Positions 55,482-64,000 of a stretch of 64,000 bases of DNA are shown one piece after another. Positions within the stretch are counted from its first letter, which is position 1. Every line of letters starts with the position of its first letter. A model generated the notes under the pieces. The model did not search any database, had not been told where the DNA came from, and was given only the letters and a program-made list of their open reading frames with translations. The position numbers and the translations under genes were made by a program. Origin of the DNA: Betaproteobacteria bacterium. GTDB taxonomy: Bacteria > Pseudomonadota > Gammaproteobacteria > Burkholderiales > Rhodocyclaceae. The DNA is taken from positions 496,001 through 560,000 of the forward strand of contig JAHRYN010000001.1 in assembly GCA_020621405.1 (NCBI GenBank). The letters are read 5' to 3'.

Positions 55482-56669
55482 ATGCGCACCGCCGGTCGTA
55501 ACCACTTGTACGTGCCTGGCCCCACCAACACGCCGGATCGGATCCTGCGTGCCATGGTGGTGGCCCAGGAAGATCACCGTTCGCCCAAGTTTCCGGAACT
55601 TGCGCTGTCCGTCCTGAACGATCTGAAGAAGGTGTTCAAGACGACAGCAGGCACCATCTTCACCTTCCCGGCGTCCGGCACCGGAATGTGGGAAGCCGCA
55701 TTGACCAACACCCTGTCGCCCGGCGACAAGGTGTTGTGCTCGCGATTCGGGCAGTTCAGCCATCTGTGGGCCGACATGACGCAGCGCCTCGGCTTCGAAG
55801 TGCAGGTGATCGACGTCGAGTGGGGCAGCGGCGTGCCCTACGACCAGTACGAAGAAGTGCTGCGCGCCGACAAGGAGCACAAGATCAAGGCCGTGCTGGC
55901 CTGCCAGAACGAAACCGCGACCGGCGTCACCAGCGACATCGGCCGGGTGCGCAAGGCCATCGACAACGCCAACCATCCGGCGCTGCTGATGGTGGATACG
56001 GTCAGTTCGCTGGTGAGCATCGACTTCCGCATGGACGAGTGGGGTGTCGACTGCACGGTGGCCGGTTCGCAGAAGGGCTTCATGCTGCCGGCCGGCATGG
56101 GCATCCTGGGCATGAGTCCGAAGGCACTGAAGGCGATGGAAACGTCGAAATCGCGACGCTGCTACTTCGACATCGGCGACATGCAGCGCAGCAACGTGAA
56201 TGGCTACTTCCCCTACACGCCGTCGATTCCGATGCTGTACGGCATGCGTGAAGCGCTCGACACGATTTTCGAGGAAGGCCTGGAAAACGTGTTCGCCCGC
56301 CACGAATACCTGGCCCGGGGCGTACGCGCCGCGGTACTCGAGGGCTGGAACCTGAAACTGTGCGCCAACGACGAGCAGTGGTACTCGAACACGGTCAGCG
56401 CCATCGTGGTGCCCGAAGGTTTCGACGCGGCCAGGGTGATCAGCAACGCCTACGCCCGCTACAACCTGTCGCTCGGCGCCGGGCTGTCGAAGGTGGCCGG
56501 CAAGGTGTTCCGCATCGGCCACGTCGGCGACCTGAACGCGCTGTCGCTGATGAGTGCGATCGCTGGCGCGGAAATGTCGATGCTGGACAACGGCATCAAG
56601 GTCACACCGGGTTCCGGCGTGGCGGCAGCCTCCACCTGGTGGCGCACGCACGCGCCGAACGAGGGCTGA
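55482..56669 (+). CDS. sga: Serine-glyoxylate aminotransferase
   Basis: 395-residue class V PLP aminotransferase that converts serine and glyoxylate into hydroxypyruvate and glycine. The N-terminal GRNHLYVPGPTNTPDRILRA, the SSLVSIDFRMDEWGVD region and PLP Lys198 (VAGSQKGFMLPAG) match SgaA of serine-cycle methylotrophs. The ATG at 55482 has an AGGAGA ribosome site. It lies 69 bp after glyA. A strong intrinsic terminator follows it. Confidence 0.96.
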   Translation: MRTAGRNHLYVPGPTNTPDRILRAMVVAQEDHRSPKFPELALSVLNDLKKVFKTTAGTIFTFPASGTGMWEAALTNTLSPGDKVLCSRFGQFSHLWADMTQRLGFEVQVIDVEWGSGVPYDQYEEVLRADKEHKIKAVLACQNETATGVTSDIGRVRKAIDNANHPALLMVDTVSSLVSIDFRMDEWGVDCTVAGSQKGFMLPAGMGILGMSPKALKAMETSKSRRCYFDIGDMQRSNVNGYFPYTPSIPMLYGMREALDTIFEEGLENVFARHEYLARGVRAAVLEGWNLKLCANDEQWYSNTVSAIVVPEGFDAARVISNAYARYNLSLGAGLSKVAGKVFRIGHVGDLNALSLMSAIAGAEMSMLDNGIKVTPGSGVAAASTWWRTHAPNEG

Positions 56670-56706
56670 GCGGCGCGGTCCGCGCAGGCGGACTGCCCAG
56701 TGCCGC

Positions 56707-56730
56707 AGGCCGGGTCCGCCCGGCCTTTTT
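56707..56730 (+). terminator. Intrinsic terminator between sga and hprA
   Basis: Perfect 8-bp GC stem (AGGCCGGG, 4-base loop TCCG, CCCGGCCT) followed by a T run to 56730. It lies 37 bases after the sga stop and 27 before the hprA ATG, inside an otherwise uninterrupted operon. By form it is a strong terminator or attenuator. Confidence 0.85.
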
Positions 56731-56757
56731 CATCGGAACACAGCAGGAGGAGAAAGC

Positions 56758-57708
56758 ATGTCGGAACATGTCGTGTTTCTGGACCGCTCGACGCTGAAAG
56801 CCGAGGTACGCCGCCCGTCCTTCGCGCACACCTGGGCGGAATACGACACCACGGCGCCGGGACAGATCGTCGAACGGCTGGCCGACGCCACCGTGGCCAT
56901 CACCAACAAGGTGCCATTGCGTGGCGACGTACTGGCGCAGCTGCCGAAGCTGAAGATGATAGGGGTCGCCGCGACCGGCTATGACGTGATCGACGTGCCG
57001 GCCTGCCGCGAGCGCGGCGTCGTGGTGTCGAACATCCGCAACTACGCGGTGCATACCGTGCCCGAGCACGCCTTCGCGCTGATCCTGGCCCTGCGCCGCA
57101 GCATCCTGGCCTACCGTCACGACGTCGAGCGCGGCCGCTGGCAGGAGGTCGACCAGTTCTGCTTCTTCGACCACCCGATCCATGACCTGTACGGCAGCAC
57201 CCTCGGCATCTTCGGCGAAGGCGTGCTCGGTCAGGGCACGGCGAAGATCGCCCGCGGCTTCGGCATGAAGGTGCTGTTCGCCGATCATTCCGGCCCGAAG
57301 GCGCCGGGCGTGGAATTCACGCCGGTCGATCAGGTGCTGGCCGAATCCGACATCATTTCGCTGCACTGCCCGCTGACGGCTGACAGCCGCAACCTGTTCG
57401 GCCTCGCCCAGTTCCGCCGGATGAAGCGCAGCGCCATCCTCATCAACACCGCACGCGGCGGTCTGGTGAACGAGGAAGATCTGGTGACGGCGCTGAAGGA
57501 AGGCATCATCGGCGGCGCCGGATTCGACGTGCTGACGAAGGAGCCACCGAAGGAAGGCAATCCGCTGCTCGACCTGCGGCTGCCGAATTTCATCCTGACG
57601 CCGCACGTCGCGTGGGCATCCGACGGCGCGATGCAGTTTCTGGCCGACCAGTTGATCGACAATGTCGAGGCTTTCGTCCGCGGCAGCCCGGTCAACACGG
57701 TGACCTGA
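56758..57708 (+). CDS. hprA: Hydroxypyruvate reductase
   Basis: 316-residue D-2-hydroxyacid dehydrogenase that reduces hydroxypyruvate to D-glycerate. The nucleotide fold is GIFGEGVLGQGTAKIARGFG (about 150-169), and the catalytic Arg, Glu and His are in NTARGGLV (about 235), FDVLTKEPP (about 263) and TPHVAWAS (about 283). The ATG at 56758 has GGAGGAG at the right distance. It follows the internal terminator, so its expression depends on read-through or an unseen promoter. Confidence 0.95.
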   Translation: MSEHVVFLDRSTLKAEVRRPSFAHTWAEYDTTAPGQIVERLADATVAITNKVPLRGDVLAQLPKLKMIGVAATGYDVIDVPACRERGVVVSNIRNYAVHTVPEHAFALILALRRSILAYRHDVERGRWQEVDQFCFFDHPIHDLYGSTLGIFGEGVLGQGTAKIARGFGMKVLFADHSGPKAPGVEFTPVDQVLAESDIISLHCPLTADSRNLFGLAQFRRMKRSAILINTARGGLVNEEDLVTALKEGIIGGAGFDVLTKEPPKEGNPLLDLRLPNFILTPHVAWASDGAMQFLADQLIDNVEAFVRGSPVNTVT

Positions 57709-57772
57709 AGCCCGTGAACTGACAGAATTCGCCGGCACCGCACCGGCCCATCCAGACCAACGAGACAAGACA

Positions 57773-58633
57773 ATGAAAAAACTTCTCTACCAATTCGATA
57801 CCGATGAACATCCGTCCGTGTTCGACAACGTGGTCTGTCACGACGGTGGCGCCGACCACGTGATCGGCTACGGCGGCGTGCATCCGCACAACGTCGGCGC
57901 CATGGTCGACGGCACCATCTTCACGCGTGCGCCGAAGGACAAGAAGAACACCGCGATCTTCATCGGCGGCAGCAACATGGCCGAAGGCGAAGCGCTGTTC
58001 AAGGCGGTGAAGAAGCGCTTCTTCGGCAATTTCCGCGTGTCGGTGATGCTGGACTCGAACGGTTCGAACACCACCGCGGCCGCCTGCGTCGCCTGGCTCG
58101 GACACCGTGGCACGCTCAAGGGCAGGAAGGTGGTCATCCTCGGTGGCACCGGTCCGGTCGGCACGCGCGCAGCCGTGATGCTGGCCAGCGAAGGCGCGTC
58201 GGTCACGCTGGTGTCGCGCAAGCTTGGCACCGCCGAAGACGCGGCAAAACAGTTGAAGGCGTCATTCAATCTCGATGTCGGCGTGGCCGAGGCGGCCGAC
58301 AACGACGCACGCGGCCGCGCCATCGAAGGTGCGAACATCGTCATCGCGACCGGCGCCGGCGGCATACAGCTGCTGGAGGAGCGCCACTGGAAGGACAGCC
58401 CGACCATCGAACTGATGGCCGACGCCAATGCGACACCGCCGGCCGGCATCGAGGGCGTGGACCTGATGGACAAGGGCGTGCACAAGCACGGCAAGCTGGT
58501 GTTCGGCGCCATCGGCTTCGGCGCGCTGAAGATCGCGCTGCAGCGCGCCTGCGTGGCGAGGCTGTTCGAGAACAACGACATCACGCTGGACGCGTCGGAA
58601 ATCTACGCGATGGCCAAGACCATGGTGGGCTGA
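57773..58633 (+). CDS. mtdA: NADP-dependent methylene-tetrahydrofolate dehydrogenase
   Basis: 286-residue enzyme that interconverts methenyl-H4F and methylene-H4F with NADP, directing formate carbon to the serine cycle. The N-terminus KKLLYQFDTDEHPSVFD, the signature MLDSNGSNTTAAA and the Rossmann loop LGGTGPVGTRAAVMLA (about 120-135) match MtdA of Methylorubrum. The related MtdB of the methanopterin pathway is a possible alternative, but coupling to fchA (five bases) supports MtdA. Confidence 0.94.
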   Translation: MKKLLYQFDTDEHPSVFDNVVCHDGGADHVIGYGGVHPHNVGAMVDGTIFTRAPKDKKNTAIFIGGSNMAEGEALFKAVKKRFFGNFRVSVMLDSNGSNTTAAACVAWLGHRGTLKGRKVVILGGTGPVGTRAAVMLASEGASVTLVSRKLGTAEDAAKQLKASFNLDVGVAEAADNDARGRAIEGANIVIATGAGGIQLLEERHWKDSPTIELMADANATPPAGIEGVDLMDKGVHKHGKLVFGAIGFGALKIALQRACVARLFENNDITLDASEIYAMAKTMVG

Positions 58634-58638
58634 CCGGA

Positions 58639-59268
58639 ATGACGATGATCAAGGACAACACGGTCGGGAAGTTTCTCGACGACCTCGCCAGCAGCGCGGC
58701 AACACCCGGCGGCGGCAGCGCCGCCGCCATCATGGGCGGCATGGGTGCGGCCCTGGTCGGCATGGTGTGCAACCTGACCATAGGCAAGAAGAACTACGCC
58801 GAGGTCGAGGGTGACATGAAGGATCTGCTGGCGCAGGCCGAAGCACTGCGCCAGGACCTCACCGACATGATCCGCGCCGATATCGAGGCCTTCGACGGCC
58901 TGATGGCGGCCTACGGCCTGCCCAAGGACAGCGACGAACAGAAGTCCGTCCGTTCGCAGGCCATCCAGGATTCGCTGAAGCAGGCGACCGACGTGCCGCT
59001 GGCCTGTGCGCGTGCCTGTGCCAGGGTGATCGGCTTCAGTCTGGTGGCTACGGAAAAGGGCAACCGCAACGTGGTGTCGGATGCCGGCGTCGCCGCGCTG
59101 GCGGCCCAGGCTGCGCTGCGCTCGGCGGCACTGAATGTTGACATCAACGTGCCGAGCATCAAGGACGCCCATTTCGCCACCTCGCGCCGAACCGAAATCG
59201 ATGCCCTGCTCGCCAGGTGGGTGCCGGAAGCAGACCGCGTGGTCGAGGTGGTCAGAAGCAAGCTCTGA
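58639..59268 (+). CDS. fchA: Methenyltetrahydrofolate cyclohydrolase
   Basis: 209-residue helical enzyme of the FTCD cyclodeaminase family that interconverts methenyl-H4F and 10-formyl-H4F. The N-terminal Gly-rich loop SSAATPGGGSAAAIMGGMGAAL (about 18-39) with VCNLTIGKKNY is the family hallmark, and length is standard. It is the last gene of the plus-strand operon and completes the Fhs-FchA-MtdA route together with the genes on the other strand. Confidence 0.95.
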   Translation: MTMIKDNTVGKFLDDLASSAATPGGGSAAAIMGGMGAALVGMVCNLTIGKKNYAEVEGDMKDLLAQAEALRQDLTDMIRADIEAFDGLMAAYGLPKDSDEQKSVRSQAIQDSLKQATDVPLACARACARVIGFSLVATEKGNRNVVSDAGVAALAAQAALRSAALNVDINVPSIKDAHFATSRRTEIDALLARWVPEADRVVEVVRSKL

Positions 59269-59287
59269 CCGGACCTGCCGGCAACCG

Positions 59288-59312
59288 GGGCGCCTGCGGG
59301 CGCCCTTTTTTT
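59288..59312 (+). terminator. Intrinsic terminator of the glyA-fchA operon
   Basis: 7-bp GC stem (GGGCGCC, TGCG loop, GGCGCCC) followed by seven T, starting 19 bases after the fchA stop. Confidence 0.9.
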
Positions 59313-59373
59313 CGTCCACCGGCGCGTCCGCTCACCCACTCATGCCGGCCACACCCGATTCCCGGACGGAGCA

Positions 59374-59640
59374 CTACTGCTGGGCCTGCACCTGTGCCTG
59401 CACACGCACCAACCATTCGCGCATCGTCGCCAGCAGCTCGCTGCGGCTGAACGAGCAGCTGTCCTGCGAGAACAGCCGTGCCGACTCCAGCCGCATCAGC
59501 AGCCCGTCGAGCGCCTCGCGCCATTGGGCGGGAATGGCCGTGTCTTCGCAACCATGGCGCCGCCACACTGCGATCAGCGCATCCATGTCGGTGCGTCCTG
59601 CTTCGAATTCCGCCAGCGATCTGGCGAGTGCGTCATTCAT
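59374..59640 (-). CDS. Hypothetical protein (88 aa)
   Basis: Unrecognised 88-residue helical protein starting MNDALARSLAEFEAG at the ATG at 59640; the frame is open for 39 codons further upstream without a better start. It contains WRRHG and ends in a Gln/Ala/Val repeat (VQAQVQAQQ). It lies alone between the fchA terminator and the divergent gamma-carbonic-anhydrase-like gene; codon use resembles the neighbours, so it is probably real. Confidence 0.6.
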   Translation of the reverse strand: MNDALARSLAEFEAGRTDMDALIAVWRRHGCEDTAIPAQWREALDGLLMRLESARLFSQDSCSFSRSELLATMREWLVRVQAQVQAQQ

Positions 59641-59824
59641 CGTCGGTATCCCGCAGTTAAATGGGCATGCCGTATTTTCACGCTTGCAAGCATCCGCCCG
59701 CTTGCGCTTACAATCGCGCCCTGGTTGCATTGCAACACGAAAGAAAAGCCGGCGCACATCACGCGTCCGCCTTCAACGACCTGCCGGGCCGGCGACACGG
59801 CCCACAGGGCAAACGGAAGCCAGC

Positions 59825-60355
59825 ATGAGCATCTACAGCATCGACGATCAGCATCCCGTGCTTCATCCCTCCACCTGGGTGGCGCCGGGCGCGGTGGTGA
59901 TCGGCAACGCAGAACTGAAAGCCGGCGTAAACGTATGGTTCGGTGCCGTGATACGCGCCGACAATGACCGTATCGTGATCGGCGAGCGCACCAACGTGCA
60001 GGACGGCGCGGTGCTGCACATCGACGAGCACGTGCCGCTGCAGATCGGCGACGACGTCACGATAGGCCATCACGCGATGCTGCACGGCTGCACCATAGGC
60101 GAGGGTTCGCTGATCGGCATCAAGGCGGTGGTGATGAACCGCGCAGTCATCGGCCGTCACTGCCTGATCGGCGCCAACGCGCTGATTCCCGAAGGCCGGG
60201 TCATTCCCGAACGCTCGCTGGTGGTCGGCTCTCCCGGCCGCATCGTGCGCGAACTGACCGACGAGGAAGTGGCCGGACTGATGAAAAGCGCGGCGCAGTA
60301 TGTCGCGAAGGCCGAAATGTACCGTAGCCGGTTGAAGGTCACGAATCGCGACTGA
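59825..60355 (+). CDS. Gamma-carbonic-anhydrase-like hexapeptide protein
   Basis: 176-residue left-handed beta-helix protein of the YrdA/CaiE/gamma-CA group. Hexapeptide repeats run from about 15 to 135, with the three metal His positions in VLHIDEH, TIGHHAMLHGC (about 66, 81, 86). It might hydrate CO2, which would serve the bicarbonate-using PEP carboxylase nearby, but many family members lack activity. A -10-like TACAAT (59709-59714) lies upstream. Confidence 0.85.
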   Translation: MSIYSIDDQHPVLHPSTWVAPGAVVIGNAELKAGVNVWFGAVIRADNDRIVIGERTNVQDGAVLHIDEHVPLQIGDDVTIGHHAMLHGCTIGEGSLIGIKAVVMNRAVIGRHCLIGANALIPEGRVIPERSLVVGSPGRIVRELTDEEVAGLMKSAAQYVAKAEMYRSRLKVTNRD

Positions 60356-60433
60356 AGCGGCGCCTGAAGCACCTTCAGTTCGGCCGGCCGCGCGTCGATA
60401 ACTCCGGAGACAGACCTTTCCGCGGAGATCGAC

Positions 60434-60649
60434 ATGGCCGAACGCACCCAATTCCTGTTTACCGGCGCCCACATGCTACCTGCCGTCATGGTCGCGATGA
60501 ACGGCAGTGCCGCCGGTGTCGCAGTGCTCACCTATCTGGCGCTGCTCGCGCTGGCGCTGCTGTCGGCGCTGAGCGACGAAAAAACCCCTGCGCAGATTCC
60601 GGTACGCATCGACAGCGAAGAAGAACGCGATATCCGGCGCAAACGCTGA
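60434..60649 (+). CDS. Small membrane protein (71 aa)
   Basis: Unrecognised small protein with one or two hydrophobic segments (about 15-45, AAGVAVLTYLALLALALLSAL) and a charged C-terminal tail (DSEEERDIRRKR). CGGAGA precedes the ATG at about 10 bases. It lies 78 bp after the gamma-CA-like gene. Composition and codon use support it as a gene; no function is proposed. Confidence 0.55.
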   Translation: MAERTQFLFTGAHMLPAVMVAMNGSAAGVAVLTYLALLALALLSALSDEKTPAQIPVRIDSEEERDIRRKR

Positions 60650-60711
60650 CCGACAGCCGCAAGGCGCTGGTTATACTCCCGCCTGACATGACGACGGTGG
60701 GGGGTACGGGC

Positions 60712-61422
60712 ATGAAACATCCGGTCTGGCTGCCGATGTGGCTGATTCTGGCGGCACTGAGTTCCAGCGTGCAGGCAGGCGAACCGGCACCGGTTCAGCA
60801 CAGCGGCATCATCGTTGACCTGAATGCAGAAGCCTCGCGGCTCGCACCGAACGATCTGGCACGCGCCCAGGCTTTCATCGAGGCCGGCGACAGCGTGCCC
60901 GGCGCGCTCGCGAAGAAGGTCAACACGGTCATGCAGTCCGCTCTCGCGACCGCCCGCCCCTATGCCAGCGTGAAGGTACGCAGCGGCAACACCTCGACCT
61001 ACCCGGTCTATGGCAAGAACGGCCGCACCATAGAAAGCTGGCGCATGCGCTCCGAGCTTCTGCTCGAATCGAAGGATCAGGCGGCGCTGTCGGAGCTGCT
61101 GGGCAAGCTGCAGACGCAGATGGCGGTCGGCCAGCTGACGCTCGAGCCGAGCGAGGAAGCTGCCCGTCAGGCCGAGAACGAAGCAATCGCGGACGGCATC
61201 GCCGCCTTCAATGCGCGCGCGAAGATCGTGGCCGAATCGCTGGGCAAGTCCTGGCGCATCCTGCAGATGAACGTGAACAACACCGCGGGCATGCCGCCGC
61301 CGCGCCCCATGGTCAAGGCACGGATGGCGATGTCCGAGGCAGTCGCCGACATGCCAGTCGAGGCCGGTGAATCGCGCGTCACGGTGTCGATCAGCGGACA
61401 GATCGAGATTGAGCGCAACTAG
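60712..61422 (+). CDS. Exported SIMPL-domain protein (DUF541)
   Basis: 236-residue periplasmic protein. A signal peptide (LILAALSSSVQAGEP) precedes a SIMPL/DUF541 domain with LNAEASRLAPNDLARAQAFIE and the C-terminal helix ARAKIVAESLGKSWRILQMNVN. Family members (for example YggE) affect oxidative-stress tolerance; the exact role is unknown. I chose the ATG at 60712 with GGGGGGT upstream rather than the ATG at 60688. It overlaps the next gene. Confidence 0.87.
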   Translation: MKHPVWLPMWLILAALSSSVQAGEPAPVQHSGIIVDLNAEASRLAPNDLARAQAFIEAGDSVPGALAKKVNTVMQSALATARPYASVKVRSGNTSTYPVYGKNGRTIESWRMRSELLLESKDQAALSELLGKLQTQMAVGQLTLEPSEEAARQAENEAIADGIAAFNARAKIVAESLGKSWRILQMNVNNTAGMPPPRPMVKARMAMSEAVADMPVEAGESRVTVSISGQIEIERN

Positions 61423-61966
61423 CTTCCGCCTTCCCGCGCTCGCGCTGACACTCCTGCTCGTCGGCTGTGGCAGTACGCCGTCGCGCGAAAGCGTCGAGGT
61501 GCCAGTCGCCGTTCCGCCCCCGCCGCAAACGCAGATTCAGGTGCCCCCGTCATCGGTCCGCCTGCAGCTGGCAGACGATGCGCACGCGCAGGAAGCCGCC
61601 ATCTACGCACTGGCGCTGATTGGCAACCACTACCGTTTCGGCGGCCGCAATCCGGACAGCGGGGTGGACTGCAGCGGCATGGTGAGCTGGATCTACGAAC
61701 AGGTGGCCGGCCTGCAGCTGCCACACAACGCCGAGCAGATCGCCAGCCTGAGCCGACCGGTGGCGCGCGAAGCGCTGCAACCAGGCGATCTGGTGTTCTT
61801 CAACACCAGCGGCAAGCCGTACTCGCACGTGGGCATCTACGCCGGCGATGGCCGCTTCGTCCACGCCCCGAGCTCGCGCGGAAAATACGTGCGCACCGAC
61901 ACGCTGGACAGCGGCTGGTTCGCGCAGCGCGTCAGCGGCCTGCGCACGCTGCGCCGGCCGGGTTGA
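61409..61966 (+). CDS. NlpC/P60-family lipoprotein, probable peptidoglycan hydrolase
   Basis: 185-residue lipoprotein with signal ALALTLLLVGCGS (lipobox LVGC). The NlpC/P60 domain has Cys in SGVDCSGMV (about 89), His in SHVGIYAGDGRFVHAPS (about 138) and the usual third residue region. It is expected to cleave D-Glu-mesoDAP bonds in the cell wall. The start appears to be TTG at 61409, inside the end of the SIMPL gene; the longer frame to 61367 lacks a proper signal peptide. It converges on ftsB. Confidence 0.88.
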   Translation: MSATSFRLPALALTLLLVGCGSTPSRESVEVPVAVPPPPQTQIQVPPSSVRLQLADDAHAQEAAIYALALIGNHYRFGGRNPDSGVDCSGMVSWIYEQVAGLQLPHNAEQIASLSRPVAREALQPGDLVFFNTSGKPYSHVGIYAGDGRFVHAPSSRGKYVRTDTLDSGWFAQRVSGLRTLRRPG

Positions 61967-62002
61967 AGCCGAGGGATTGCCGGAACTGCGGGAAAAAGAC
62001 GC

Positions 62003-62287
62003 TCAGTGCTTGCCGTTGGGCACCTGCACGAACACCTCGCCCGGCTTGACCAGGCCAAGTTCGATGCGGGCACGCTCCTCGACCGCGTCGAAACCGGTCT
62101 GGAGATCCTTCACGTCCGCTTCGAGCGCGACATTGCGTGCCTCGAGCCGGGTGTTGAGCGCGCGCTGCTGTTCCAGCGCGCGTTCCGCTTCCCACGCCTG
62201 CAGCCATCCGCCCTTGCCCAGCCAGAGCGGATACTGCAGCGCAGCAATCAGCGCCACCAGCAACAGAGCGGGCCAATGACGCTTCAT
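62003..62287 (-). CDS. ftsB: Cell-division protein FtsB
   Basis: 94-residue bitopic inner-membrane protein of the divisome FtsQLB complex. One transmembrane helix (about 5-22, WPALLLVALIAALQYPLW) is followed by a periplasmic coiled coil (RALEQQRALNTRLEARNVALEADVKDL) and the motif VEERARIELGLVKPGEVFVQV. It lies five bases after eno, the conserved eno-ftsB pair. Confidence 0.95.
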   Translation of the reverse strand: MKRHWPALLLVALIAALQYPLWLGKGGWLQAWEAERALEQQRALNTRLEARNVALEADVKDLQTGFDAVEERARIELGLVKPGEVFVQVPNGKH

Positions 62288-62292
62288 GCAGC

Positions 62293-63609
<1,317 letters not shown>

Positions 63610-63630
63610 TTATGAATAATCGAAACGCAC

Positions 63631-64000
63631 TCACGCCAGTGCGGATTCGAGAAACCCGTGGCGTTTCGTGACGGCATCGAGGTCACGAAGCTGGGTCAGC
63701 AGGGCTTCCATCATCGGCAGCGGCCAGGCGTTCGGGCCGTCCGACATCGCCTTCGCCGGATCCGGATGGGTTTCCATGAAAAGGCCGGCGATGCCGACGG
63801 CGACCGCCGCACGTGCAAGTACCGGCACGAATTCGCGCTGTCCGCCGGACGAGGCACCCTGCCCGCCCGGCAGCTGCACCGAATGCGTCGCATCGAACAC
63901 GACCGGACAGGCCGTCTCGCGCATGATGGCCAGCGAACGCATGTCGGACACCAGATTGTTGTAGCCGAAGGACACGCCGCGCTCGCACACCATGATGGTG
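63631..64000 (-). CDS. kdsA: 3-deoxy-D-manno-octulosonate 8-phosphate synthase (C-terminal part)
   Basis: The reading frame runs to the right window edge, so only the last ~120 residues are visible. [14 protein letters not shown] (phosphate and PEP loop), [18 protein letters not shown] and [17 protein letters not shown] are diagnostic of KdsA, which makes KDO-8-phosphate for lipopolysaccharide from PEP and arabinose-5-phosphate. It is followed 51 bp later by eno, the usual kdsA-eno order. Confidence 0.95.
   Translation of the reverse strand, partial: TIMVCERGVSFGYNNLVSDMRSLAIMRETACPVVFDATHSVQLPGGQGASSGGQREFVPVLARAAVAVGIAGLFMETHPDPAKAMSDGPNAWPLPMMEALLTQLRDLDAVTKRHGFLESALA

Overview
This window is chromosome of a high-GC betaproteobacterium that grows on one-carbon compounds through the serine cycle. 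The housekeeping order (uvrC-pgsA-tRNA-Gly-tRNA-Cys; pdxJ-acpS-nagZ; lepA-lepB-rnc-era-recO; rpoE-rseABC-degP; yceD-rpmF-plsX-fabHDG-acpP-fabF; kdsA-eno-ftsB) is proteobacterial. The two divergent serine-cycle operons suggest a Methyloversatilis-like member of the Rhodocyclales/Nitrosomonadales; that assignment is inference from gene content.

Layout. (1) 1-4120: right end of an integrated element next to tRNA-Cys, with a P4-type integrase, small unknown genes, an AlpA-like regulator, a primase cut by the window edge, and a noncoding core holding twelve copies of a 7-bp repeat. (2) 4195-18907, all on the minus strand: tRNA-Cys and tRNA-Gly with their own promoter, pgsA, uvrC, nagZ, acpS, pdxJ, recO, era, rnc, a DUF4845 gene, lepB, lepA, then the sigma-E operon rpoE-rseA-rseB-rseC-degP-glutaredoxin. 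(3) 19010-28748: nadB, a YgfX-like gene, the fatty-acid/phospholipid cluster with rpmF and yceD, then maf and a tetrapyrrole-methylase gene. (4) 28749-36590: sppA, a Rieske protein, a HAD phosphatase, rluC divergent from rne, a low-molecular-weight phosphatase and ttcA. (5) 36789-41566: exported proteins including an M48 peptidase with a Tat-like leader, then an acyl-CoA ligase. (6) 41648-45813: a phosphoethanolamine-transferase-like gene and a very large membrane/spermidine-synthase-like fusion. (7) 46060-59268: the serine-cycle locus. (8) 59374-64000: gamma-carbonic-anhydrase-like protein, small and envelope proteins, ftsB, eno and the 3' part of kdsA.

Serine-cycle logic. fhs, fchA and mtdA interconvert formate and methylene-tetrahydrofolate. 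GlyA adds that carbon to glycine, Sga transaminates serine with glyoxylate, and HprA reduces hydroxypyruvate. After steps encoded elsewhere and enolase, PEP carboxylase makes oxaloacetate. MtkAB activates malate and Mcl splits malyl-CoA into glyoxylate and acetyl-CoA. Glycerate kinase, malate dehydrogenase and a dedicated regulator are not in the window. The two operons diverge from a 258-bp region holding an 18-bp LysR-like dyad. A strong intrinsic terminator lies inside the plus-strand operon, and stem-loops sit between mtkA, mtkB and ppc.

Most novel points: the repeat array of the tRNA-Cys element, the displaced tRNA-Leu position, the internal terminator after sga, the altered aspartate-inhibitor site of the PEP carboxylase, the fusion protein beside the PEA-transferase-like gene, and a small coupled ORF in front of rluC.
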